Below, piece by piece: positions 1 to 5,308 of a stretch of DNA of 5,308 nt. Origin of the DNA: Bacteroidales bacterium (lineage in GTDB: Bacteria > Bacteroidota > Bacteroidia > Bacteroidales > JAADJA01); assembly GCA_029934735.1 (NCBI GenBank), contig JAOZLR010000149.1, positions 1 to 5,308 on the forward strand. Direction: 5' to 3'. The notes below the pieces were generated by a model, which was not told where the DNA came from, made no database searches, and saw only the letters and a list, made by a program, of their open reading frames with translations. The position numbers and the translations under genes were made by a program. The stretch's first letter is position 1, and each line of letters starts with the position of its first letter.

Positions 1-1460
1 AGCATTCCAAGACGTCCAACCAGATCTTTACCAAATTCAATAAGGTGTGGCTTTGCTTCAGTATTACTGCTAAACAGCATTATATTAGGTTGCCAGTTAC
101 GCTCCTGTTGTTCCTTACTGTCCATCTCGTGCAAGGATGACCGTATCACCGACTGCCATACACTTCGCCAAACGTCACCAAAATCGAGTTCAAGGACTTT
201 CTTTTTCAGGAAAAAATAGATACCAAACATTATGATCAATGAAAGAATCATTGCCATGGTGTCAATCTTGAACATTATGCTGAAGCTGGCAATAAAGCCG
301 ATAATACCAACCCACTTGGATATTCTGAATGACGGCCTGAAGTCAGAGCTGGCCCACTTCTCAAGTGCAAAAGCTAAGTTTATAAAACCGTATGCAGCAA
401 TGTAAAACATCGAGACAATACCTGCAATTACGTCAAGCTCACCAATGAGTATTCCTGCTTCAGCAAGCAAAAAAGTAAAAATAAGCGCATTACGCGGTTC
501 ATTATTAATGCCATAGCCTTTGCCAAGAAATTTGGGAGTAATCTTATCCTTCGAAATAGCCTGAATTATCCTGGGTCCTCCAAGGATACCACCAAGTGCA
601 GAGCTGAGTGTTGCTCCCCATATTCCGGCCACAACAATAGGTGAGAACCAGGCAATTTTCATCAGGAAATTGTTATCGTTAAGCAGCATATCGCGATCAA
701 CCAAAGTTGCAAATAGAATGGCCAATACAACGTAAACCACAAATCCCACAATAATTGCTGCCATTGTACCAATAGGAATGTTTTTCTTGGGGTCTTTCAG
801 GTCGCCCGATAAAGCAACGCCTGCAGTAAAACCCGTAACAGCCGGGAAAAAGATCGCAAACACATATTCCAGTGTTTTCCCTTCGGCAGGTTGCAGAGCT
901 ACTGTTGCAGGATGAAATTCAAAATTCATAAAAACTCCGACAAAAACAGAAACCAGCGAGAGAGCAATTGCGCTGAGAATAACATATTGTGTTTTTATTG
1001 CAAAAGATGTACTGATAAAAGCAATCAGAACAAGAAACAACAGAACAACAGAACCAACAATACGATAACTGTCAACAGATGGCACAATACCCAGAAAATC
1101 ACTTATCTCCTTTATTGATAGAAAGTTTTCAGTAAAACCAATGATATACAGCGAAATACTCAATGCTGTACCAATAAAAATTGTAATTCCTATGGAGCCT
1201 CCCATTGGAAGGCCGAGGCTTCTCGACAGGATATAATAAATACCTCCTGTTTTTATCTTCTTGTCAGTAGCTATTGACGATATGCTTAACCCCGTTGTAA
1301 GCGAAATTACATGAGCCAGCACAATAATCCCTAAAGCTGCTATCAACCCTGCCTGACCAACAACCCAACCAAGACGCAAGTACATAATCACACCAAGAAT
1401 GGTGAGAATAGAAGGTGTGAAGACACCTGAAAATGTACCGAATTTTTTTGGAGCAGGCAT
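1..1460 (-). CDS. SLC12-type cation-chloride cotransporter / APC-superfamily permease (3' end cut by window)
   Basis: A multi-pass inner-membrane transporter of the SLC12 (Na-K-Cl / K-Cl cotransporter) branch of the APC superfamily, often labelled amino acid permease in bacteria. I translated 486 full codons from the ATG at 1460 without a stop; the gene runs off the left edge. Hallmarks in order: residues 19-35 with LGVIMYLRLGWVVGQAG (TM1), TTGLSISSIAT near 57-66, GGIYYILSRSLG near 72-83 (TM3 lead-in), FFPAVTGFTAG at 204-214 (TM6), SGDLKDPKKN at 218-227, ATLSSALGG at 283-291 (TM8) and WASSDFRPSF near 370-379. After the membrane region (about 10-425) NWQPNIMLFSS near 456-466 matches the start of the SLC12 cytosolic C-terminal domain, so this is not just the bare permease core. 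Substrate is inferred, not shown: ion symport with chloride is the family expectation, but bacterial members are little characterised. It has its own upstream gap and appears to be a single transcription unit or the first gene of one. Confidence 0.9.
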   Translation of the reverse strand, partial: MPAPKKFGTFSGVFTPSILTILGVIMYLRLGWVVGQAGLIAALGIIVLAHVISLTTGLSISSIATDKKIKTGGIYYILSRSLGLPMGGSIGITIFIGTALSISLYIIGFTENFLSIKEISDFLGIVPSVDSYRIVGSVVLLFLVLIAFISTSFAIKTQYVILSAIALSLVSVFVGVFMNFEFHPATVALQPAEGKTLEYVFAIFFPAVTGFTAGVALSGDLKDPKKNIPIGTMAAIIVGFVVYVVLAILFATLVDRDMLLNDNNFLMKIAWFSPIVVAGIWGATLSSALGGILGGPRIIQAISKDKITPKFLGKGYGINNEPRNALIFTFLLAEAGILIGELDVIAGIVSMFYIAAYGFINLAFALEKWASSDFRPSFRISKWVGIIGFIASFSIMFKIDTMAMILSLIIMFGIYFFLKKKVLELDFGDVWRSVWQSVIRSSLHEMDSKEQQERNWQPNIMLFSSNTEAKPHLIEFGKDLVGRLGM

Positions 1461-1507
1461 ATAACTTACATTAATTCAACTATTTATATCCAAATCAGCA
1501 TCTACCA

Positions 1508-1515
1508 CAAATATA
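1508..1515 (-). promoter_or_regulatory. Possible Bacteroidota -7 element for the SLC12-type gene
   Basis: On the minus strand this reads TATATTTG, an exact match to the Bacteroidota TAnnTTTG -7 consensus, 47 bases before the ATG at 1460. No TTG/TTTG -33 element is found at the usual distance upstream, and the region is AT-rich, so the match may be fortuitous. It competes with the sigma70-like pair at 1532-1560. Confidence 0.4.
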
Positions 1516-1531
1516 TAAACAGACAGTAAAG

Positions 1532-1560
1532 ATAATACTTTTGATTAAAATGAAAGTCAA
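1532..1560 (-). promoter_or_regulatory. Sigma70-like -35/-10 pair upstream of the SLC12-type gene
   Basis: On the minus strand TTGACT (1560-1555) and TATTAT (1537-1532) are separated by exactly 17 bases, the classical -35/-10 geometry with one mismatch to each E. coli consensus hexamer. It lies about 70 bases before the ATG at 1460 in the gap after the lipoprotein gene. The Bacteroidota primary sigma factor normally prefers a different consensus, so the match might be chance in AT-rich DNA; use by this host is an inference. Confidence 0.35.
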
Positions 1561-1572
1561 CCATAACTATTG

Positions 1573-1601
1573 GGAGAGCATAAAAGGTCTTTTAAATCTC
1601 C
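1573..1601 (-). terminator. Weak hairpin downstream of the marC-lapA-lipoprotein operon
   Basis: An imperfect inverted repeat lies 28 bases after the lipoprotein stop codon. The outer arms 1573-1577 and 1597-1601 (GGAGA/TCTCC) pair, and inside them TAAAAG and CTTTTA (1581-1586, 1589-1594) pair after a 3/2-base internal loop. On the minus strand no U-tract follows, so it is at best a weak terminator or an mRNA 3'-end stabiliser. The position between two same-strand units is what makes it worth listing. Confidence 0.3.
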
Positions 1602-1628
1602 ATTATCCCTAACTTAGAGAAATTAAAT

Positions 1629-2162
1629 CTACTTTAAAGTCTGACATTCTTCAAAGCTCCCTTTGTCGATAATTTCATTCAGTTCGGAAACTTCATTCTT
1701 AAATTTGCTTTTTTTACCACAGTTATACATCTCGGTCAAAGGATCTTTATCAAGTATCATATCATACAGTTGACCGGCAGTAAAAACCCGCTGCATTTTC
1801 GTGAATTTGTCATAAGAAATATTCAAAAAAGCAACATTTTGGTCAATGCCACGATTGTCAAGAAGATAGCCATCGTGTAGGTGGGTTGGTAAGGCCAGCT
1901 CATCTCCTTTATACAAATCTCTTGCACCGGGATAGCTAACTATCTTTGATTTATCATCAGAAAGAGTAACCGGAACCATATCATAATAATCGGCTTTTGT
2001 TTTGTAAATAATAACAGGCGGGCCTGTTACCGCCATATTCCCTGTAGCTGCCATTTCATTTTCCCCCTTTGCCGTATTATCAGTTTTTTTTGATGATGAA
2101 CAAGATGTAGTCATCCCAAAAATAAAAATTATTAATACGATATAATAAAACTGTTTTCTCAT
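1629..2162 (-). CDS. Uncharacterised lipoprotein, conserved hypothetical
   Basis: A 177-residue protein with a lipoprotein signal: basic MRK start, hydrophobic stretch at about 5-17, then lipobox TTSC with acylated Cys21. Residues 22-26 are SSSKK, so the acidic surface-export signal described for Bacteroidota lipoproteins is not evident and a periplasm-facing anchor is a reasonable guess. A low-complexity linker (about 22-48) precedes a compact domain at 49-177 with HLHDGYLLDNRGI (94-106), FLNISYDKF (112-120) and PLTEMYNCG (141-149); Cys148 and Cys173 could form a disulfide. It resembles hypothetical proteins I have seen in Bacteroides-type genomes, but I know no function or named domain for it. 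It is the last gene of a unit, 12 bp after the LapA-domain gene. The ATG at 2162 is fixed by the signal sequence. Confidence 0.85.
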   Translation of the reverse strand: MRKQFYYIVLIIFIFGMTTSCSSSKKTDNTAKGENEMAATGNMAVTGPPVIIYKTKADYYDMVPVTLSDDKSKIVSYPGARDLYKGDELALPTHLHDGYLLDNRGIDQNVAFLNISYDKFTKMQRVFTAGQLYDMILDKDPLTEMYNCGKKSKFKNEVSELNEIIDKGSFEECQTLK

Positions 2163-2174
2163 ATTGTCGGTAAT

Positions 2175-2540
2175 TTATTGTTTATAATAAAGATTTCCAC
2201 TGCTGTCGTCACCTTGTTTCCTACCTGGTTCCAACAAGTCCTGCTTCTTCTCTTTCCTCTTCTTTTCGTTTTCCAGATATTTTTCAACTTGAGATTCTAA
2301 CTGCTTAATCTTTTTTCTCATTGTTTTGTTAAGTTTACTGTCTTTAATCATTGACGGAGACAAAGCAATAATTGCAACCAATCCTCCAAAAACAAAAGTC
2401 AAAAATATTATTAGCGAAAGTGAACTGGAGAATTCCAGATAGAAAAACTTTATCAATACACTATCTGAATTTTGCAAAGTAAAAACAACAACTAAAATAA
2501 TTAGCATTGCTATCAGAATAAGATAAAATGTCTTTTTCAT
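2175..2540 (-). CDS. LapA-domain (DUF1049) inner-membrane protein
   Basis: A 121-residue membrane protein of the LapA/DUF1049 type. Two hydrophobic helices are visible, about 4-22 and 41-61, with the family-typical FTLQN at 20-24 after the first helix, a short loop containing VLIKFFYLEF and a Gly-Gly pair in the second helix (52-53). The rest is a highly charged, probably coiled-coil cytoplasmic tail (about 66-100, KLNK...QLESQVEKYLENEKK), ending in a polar segment. In Enterobacteria LapA works with LapB in controlling LpxC turnover and lipopolysaccharide assembly, but no LapB is present here and the domain occurs alone in many bacteria, so only the domain name is supported. It starts 4 bp after the marC stop codon and is 12 bp before the lipoprotein gene, which indicates co-transcription and probably translational coupling with marC. 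Confidence 0.88.
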   Translation of the reverse strand: MKKTFYLILIAMLIILVVVFTLQNSDSVLIKFFYLEFSSSLSLIIFLTFVFGGLVAIIALSPSMIKDSKLNKTMRKKIKQLESQVEKYLENEKKRKEKKQDLLEPGRKQGDDSSGNLYYKQ

Positions 2541-2544
2541 TGCA

Positions 2545-3168
2545 TTAGCTTAAATTAAATGCCAGTTTGATTCCATCAATAACCATATCGGCTCCGATAA
2601 TAGCAATAATAAGACCCATCACTTTCCCGACTACCCTAATAATATTTTCACCAAGTTTGTCAATGATTTTTCCGCTTAAAGAAAAAGCAATATATGTAAG
2701 AAAACACATCAGGGCAAATATTAAAACAACAATGCCAATATGGATATAACCTGTATCAGTAACAAAATTCATTGCAGTAACAATGGTTCCTGGCCCTGCC
2801 AACAGAGGAATGGCCAATGGTGAAATGGCAATACTATCATCAATCACAGGACTTGAAATGTGCTTAATGTTCGATTTCTTGGATTGAAGCATCTCAAAGC
2901 CCACAAAAAAAATCAGGATTCCACCCGTAATTTTAAAGGCAGGAATTGTGATGCCGAATAATTCAAAAATAAGTTTACCAAGAACAACAAAGGCAAGAAC
3001 AATTAGAAACGCCGTCAAAGTAGATTTTCTTGCAATTTTCCTTTTTTCAGACTTATCAGCACCCTCAGTAAGGCTCAAAAAAATCGGGACATTCGCAATT
3101 GGATTCATAATTGCAAAGAACCCGGTGAATACTGTTAAAGCAAATGTAGCTATTCCATCCATAACCAT
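2545..3168 (-). CDS. MarC family (UPF0056) integral membrane protein
   Basis: A polytopic inner-membrane protein of the MarC family, 207 residues from the chosen ATG at 3168 (a second ATG two codons on, at 3162, gives 205), which fits the usual size of roughly 200-220. Family signatures: MNPIANVPIFLSLT at 21-34 and SPLAIPLLAGPGTIV at 116-130. About six hydrophobic helices can be picked out (near 5-25, 50-70, 77-93, 114-133, 142-163, 180-200), with a charged loop EGADKSEKRKIARK between the first two. The frame stays open upstream to a TTG at 3240, but those 24 extra residues do not resemble the family and lack an ATG, so I reject that start. The role of MarC proteins is not established; the original multiple-antibiotic-resistance link in E. 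coli was later withdrawn. It is the first gene of the operon with the LapA-domain and lipoprotein genes. A near-match to TAnnTTTG (CACTTTTG, 3228-3221) may be its promoter, but this is weak. Confidence 0.92.
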   Translation of the reverse strand: MVMDGIATFALTVFTGFFAIMNPIANVPIFLSLTEGADKSEKRKIARKSTLTAFLIVLAFVVLGKLIFELFGITIPAFKITGGILIFFVGFEMLQSKKSNIKHISSPVIDDSIAISPLAIPLLAGPGTIVTAMNFVTDTGYIHIGIVVLIFALMCFLTYIAFSLSGKIIDKLGENIIRVVGKVMGLIIAIIGADMVIDGIKLAFNLS

Positions 3169-3242
3169 TAATGTTTTACTATCTATTATTAACGGGGTAA
3201 AAGTAAAAAAAGAATAGATGCAAAAGTGTTTTATTTTCAAAA

Positions 3243-3255
3243 TTCACTTCGTGAA
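3243..3255. repeat. Small inverted repeat (hairpin) between marC and the DUF1573 gene
   Basis: TTCAC and GTGAA (3243-3247, 3251-3255) are perfect complements around a TTC loop. It sits 75 bases upstream of the marC ATG, directly beside the larger palindrome at 3262-3279. With a 5-bp stem it is only suggestive. Confidence 0.4.
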
Positions 3256-3261
3256 ACTTAG

Positions 3262-3279
3262 TTCCGATGGCTATCGGAA
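3262..3279. repeat. 18-bp near-perfect palindrome in the divergent intergenic region
   Basis: TTCCGATGGCTATCGGAA has 7-bp perfect arms (TTCCGAT/ATCGGAA) around GGCT; a single G-to-A change at 3269 would make all 18 bases a perfect palindrome. From memory, sequences like CCGATAGCTATCGG are recurrent in intergenic DNA of some Bacteroidota, so this may be one copy of a dispersed palindromic repeat rather than an operator. It has higher GC than the surrounding DNA. Confidence 0.6.
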
Positions 3280-3318
3280 TGGTGTTTTATGGCAAGAGCA
3301 AATAGCCATTTACATTTC

Positions 3319-3334
3319 ATTTACAATTGTAAAT
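3319..3334. promoter_or_regulatory. Perfect 16-bp palindrome, candidate operator
   Basis: ATTTACAATTGTAAAT is self-complementary over all 16 bases. Its centre is about 45 bases upstream of the TAAGTTTG promoter element of the DUF1573 gene, a common place for a dimeric regulator to bind. The TACAnnTGTA core resembles sites of winged-helix repressors such as BlaI/MecI, but no regulator gene is in the window, and AT-rich palindromes do occur by chance. Binding is an inference. Confidence 0.35.
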
Positions 3335-3370
3335 ATTTGTTAAATGCAACAGGCTGTTTCATTTTATTTT

Positions 3371-3378
3371 TAAGTTTG
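3371..3378 (+). promoter_or_regulatory. Bacteroidota-type -7 promoter element for the DUF1573 gene
   Basis: TAAGTTTG matches the TAnnTTTG consensus exactly and lies 33 bases before the ATG at 3412, giving a predicted transcript start near 3385 and a short, A-rich leader. No clear TTG -33 element is present at the expected distance. This element supports the ATG at 3412 over the longer open frame beginning at 3289, which would start upstream of the promoter. Confidence 0.55.
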
Positions 3379-3411
3379 CCATCATTCAAATTAAGTAAAA
3401 ACAGAAATAGT

Positions 3412-3942
3412 ATGAAAAAATTAGCAATTTTATTATCAGCAATTGTCTTTACAGCCTTCACTGTCAACGGACAGGTCTCAACAGCAAATAAGAAGGAAGT
3501 TCAACCTGCACAGAAAAAAGAGGTTAAACAAACTGCACAGGCTAGTAAGCAGGCGAGTAATCCTAACGCTCCGGTTATCAAATTTGACAAAACAACCCAC
3601 GATTACGGAACAATCGAACAGCACGGTGACGGAACCTGTGAATTTACATTTACAAACGAAGGAGAAGAGCCTTTAATTCTTACAAATGTACGTTCGTCCT
3701 GTGGTTGTACTGCTCCAACATGGCCAAGAGAGCCCATATTACCCGGACAATCAAAAGTTATCAAGGTTAAGTACGACACGAAGCGTATAGGTATTATTAA
3801 CAAAACTGTACATGTTTATTCAAATGCCACTACACCTTCTGTAACTTTAAGGATTAAAGGAAAAGTTGTTACTAAGCCAAACTCTGCAATTCCAGCAAAA
3901 AAAGCAACTGAGAGTGCAGCTCCGGTGGACAAAAAGAAATAA
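3412..3942 (+). CDS. Secreted DUF1573-domain protein
   Basis: A 176-residue exported protein. Residues 1-20 form a signal peptide (MKK, hydrophobic core 4-16, VNG then Gln21), probably cleaved by signal peptidase I around residue 20; no lipobox Cys is present. A Lys/Gln/Ala-rich linker (about 22-52) precedes the DUF1573 domain at about 55-152: IKFDKTTHDYGTIEQ, FTFTNEGEEPLIL (78-90), SSCGCTAPTW (95-104), PILPGQSKVIKVKYDT (108-123) and the closing VTLRIKGKV (144-152). This Ig-like beta-sandwich family is abundant in Bacteroidota and has no established function; the SCGCT motif is its hallmark. A second Lys/Ala-rich tail (153-176, ending DKKK) follows. The frame is open back to an ATG at 3289, but the signal peptide and the promoter at 3371-3378 fix the start at 3412. 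It is monocistronic, divergent from marC and ended by the terminator at 3963-4002. Confidence 0.92.
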   Translation: MKKLAILLSAIVFTAFTVNGQVSTANKKEVQPAQKKEVKQTAQASKQASNPNAPVIKFDKTTHDYGTIEQHGDGTCEFTFTNEGEEPLILTNVRSSCGCTAPTWPREPILPGQSKVIKVKYDTKRIGIINKTVHVYSNATTPSVTLRIKGKVVTKPNSAIPAKKATESAAPVDKKK

Positions 3943-3962
3943 ATAATTGTGAATTTAAATTG

Positions 3963-4002
3963 GAAAAGGCTGTTTTTACTATTGAAACAGCCTTTTCTTT
4001 TT
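3963..4002 (+). terminator. Intrinsic terminator after the DUF1573 gene
   Basis: A 13-bp perfect stem (3963-3975 with 3985-3997, arms GAAAAGGCTGTTT and AAACAGCCTTTTC) encloses a 9-base loop and is followed by TTTTT at 3998-4002. It lies 21 bases after the stop codon at 3942. The amylase gene converges on it from the right; read on the minus strand the same stem is followed by CAATTTAAATT, a poorer U-tract, so it may also act weakly for that gene. Confidence 0.9.
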
Positions 4003-4055
4003 AGGTTGTACCACTTCGTTATTACATCCTAAAATAACCTCAACCTGTCAAATCC

Positions 4056-5308
4056 TTAACGGTAGAATATTCTGTAGTCCCAGGCGCCAAGGGAAATCTC
4101 TTTTCCTGCATCAAAAATATTTTTATCACCAGTAAACAATTCCAAATACTCTCCTCCAAAATCTTCACCTTCCAATTTAACTGCCATCTTCTTTCCTGTA
4201 AGGTTTACAATTGTAAAAACCATGTTTCCATCCTTTTCACGAACAAAAGCAAATACCGATTTATCATCTGAAGTACTAACTCTTTTCATCTGACCTCCAA
4301 ACTCACCATTCCAAAGTGCGACATTGTCTGTTTTTAGATTATTTAATGTTGTATAAAAGTCAATTAAAGGAGAGGTCAAATCCCATTCTATCTCATCTTT
4401 TTCAAAAAACTTCAATCTTTTATCCAGCCCGACTTCCTGTCCACTGTATATCAATGGCATACCAGGCAATGTATAAGTAAGAACTGCAAAAGCCTTTGCA
4501 CTCTCCCCCATTCTCTCTTTTATGGTTCCGTTCCATGAATTTTCATCATGATTTGTAATAAAGTTCATTCTGTATGCATTTTTGGGGAATGAGGTGTCCT
4601 GCTTTGCAAAGTATGATTCAATGTAGTTGGCATCTTCCTCTCCTTTGGCTACCTGGTTCAAAATGTGATGGAGTTCCCACGCATAGGTCATATCAAATGC
4701 ATTAATCTGTAAATCTGTCTGTTCCGCTTCGGCAAGCATAAAAACAGGCTTGATTTCATCCAATTTAACCCTTGCCTGATTCCAGAATTCTGTAGGCACC
4801 ATTCCTGCAACATCGCAACGATATCCATCAACATCGGCCTCTTTCACCCAAAACTCCAATGCTTCTGTCATTGCTTTCCAAAGCTCCCTATTATCGTAAT
4901 TCAAATCAGCCACATCAGTCCAATCGAATGGAGACACCATTTTCCCAGCAGAATCTAATGTGTACCAGTCAGGATACTCCTCTATCCAGGCATTGTCCCA
5001 TCCTGTATGATTTGCGACCCAGTCGAGGATTACCTTAAAACCCATTTCATGTGCTTTATTGACAAGTCCTTTCAGATCATTCATAGTTCCAAATTCAGGA
5101 TTCACAGCTTTGTAATCACTGACAGCATAATAGCTCCCCAGGCTACCTTTTCTATTTTTCTCACTTATGGGAAATATCGGCATAATCCACAAAATATCCA
5201 CATCCATTTTCTTCAGACGAGGCAAATGCTCTTCAAAAGCTTTAAAAGTTCCTTCATTTGTATATTGTCGGATATTAACCTCATAGATATTTGCATTTTT
5301 ACTCCATT
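4056..5308 (-). CDS. GH13 alpha-amylase-family glycoside hydrolase (5' end cut by window)
   Basis: An alpha-glucan-acting enzyme of glycoside hydrolase family 13. The frame is open to the right edge, and 416 residues are visible starting WSKNANIYEVNIRQYT, the usual beginning of the catalytic barrel; the N-terminus and any signal peptide are outside. Counting that W as 1: region I DWVANH at 95-100, region II DGYRCD at 160-165 with nucleophile Asp165, region III acid/base Glu193 in LAEAE, and region IV ITNHDEN with His253 and Asp254. The loop between regions I and II is short (about 101-150), so domain B is small. PGMPLIYSGQEVG (about 281-293) is the conserved barrel end, and a C-terminal beta domain closes with LGAWDYRIFYR. 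All catalytic residues are present, so it should be active; alpha-amylase is the best guess, with other GH13 specificities possible. A TTG at 5225 is not a real start because homologous sequence continues upstream of it. Cell location cannot be judged. Confidence 0.93.
   Translation of the reverse strand, partial: WSKNANIYEVNIRQYTNEGTFKAFEEHLPRLKKMDVDILWIMPIFPISEKNRKGSLGSYYAVSDYKAVNPEFGTMNDLKGLVNKAHEMGFKVILDWVANHTGWDNAWIEEYPDWYTLDSAGKMVSPFDWTDVADLNYDNRELWKAMTEALEFWVKEADVDGYRCDVAGMVPTEFWNQARVKLDEIKPVFMLAEAEQTDLQINAFDMTYAWELHHILNQVAKGEEDANYIESYFAKQDTSFPKNAYRMNFITNHDENSWNGTIKERMGESAKAFAVLTYTLPGMPLIYSGQEVGLDKRLKFFEKDEIEWDLTSPLIDFYTTLNNLKTDNVALWNGEFGGQMKRVSTSDDKSVFAFVREKDGNMVFTIVNLTGKKMAVKLEGEDFGGEYLELFTGDKNIFDAGKEISLGAWDYRIFYR

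Noticed and set aside
891..1118. Plus-strand open frame of 75 codons
   Set aside because: It lies antisense to the SLC12-type transporter, whose family motifs run through the whole stretch; its translation is Asn/Lys-rich and unlike any protein I know.
2567..3217. Two plus-strand open frames opposite marC (2567-2749 and 2948-3217)
   Set aside because: Both are antisense to well-conserved MarC sequence and have no recognisable features.
3169..3240. N-terminal extension of marC to a TTG codon at 3240
   Set aside because: The extra 24 residues are not typical of MarC, and an ATG at 3168 gives the usual family length.
3289..3411. N-terminal extension of the DUF1573 protein to the ATG at 3289
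   Set aside because: It would bury the signal peptide 41 residues in and place the TAAGTTTG promoter element inside the coding region.
3443..3803. Open frames in other frames across the DUF1573 gene (3443-3676 plus, 3603-3803 minus)
   Set aside because: They overlap the DUF1573 domain, whose own frame carries the signal peptide and the SCGCT motif.
4012..4019. CACTTCGT shared with the hairpin at 3245-3252
   Set aside because: An 8-base match without the second arm of the hairpin; too short to call a repeat.
4003..4046. AGGTTG/CAACCT inverted repeat as a terminator for the amylase gene
   Set aside because: The 6-bp stem has a loop of 32 bases and no U-tract; likely chance.

Overview
The window looks like a stretch of a Bacteroidota chromosome, probably Bacteroidales/Marinilabiliales-like, although the exact taxon cannot be fixed from sequence alone. 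The grounds are low GC, TAnnTTTG-type promoter elements, absence of clear Shine-Dalgarno sequences, an XXSC lipobox lipoprotein, a DUF1573 protein and a GH13 amylase of the type common in that phylum. No phage, transposon, CRISPR, tRNA or rRNA signature was seen. Gene content is mostly conserved housekeeping or envelope type, and I found no convincing evidence of a new multi-gene system.

Layout: (1) 1-1460, minus strand, is the 5' part of a gene for an SLC12-type cation-chloride cotransporter homologue; its C-terminal cytosolic domain has just begun where the window stops. (2) 1461-1628 is a gap with that gene's likely promoter and a weak hairpin after the upstream operon. (3) 3168-1629, minus strand, is a tight three-gene operon: a MarC-family membrane protein, a LapA/DUF1049 membrane protein (4 bp gap) and an uncharacterised lipoprotein (12 bp gap). 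(4) 3169-3411 is a divergent intergenic region with three short inverted repeats and a good Bacteroidota -7 element. (5) 3412-3942, plus strand, is a secreted DUF1573 protein followed by a strong hairpin-plus-U-tract terminator. (6) 4056-5308, minus strand, is the 3' part of a GH13 alpha-amylase-family gene with all catalytic residues present, convergent with the DUF1573 gene.

Functionally, the three-gene operon encodes envelope proteins only (two integral inner-membrane proteins and one lipoprotein), so a shared envelope role is plausible but unproven. The transporter, the DUF1573 protein and the amylase each appear to be transcribed separately, with no obvious link. The points most worth following are the ion-site residues of the SLC12 homologue, the small palindromes between marC and the DUF1573 gene, and the lipoprotein of unknown function.
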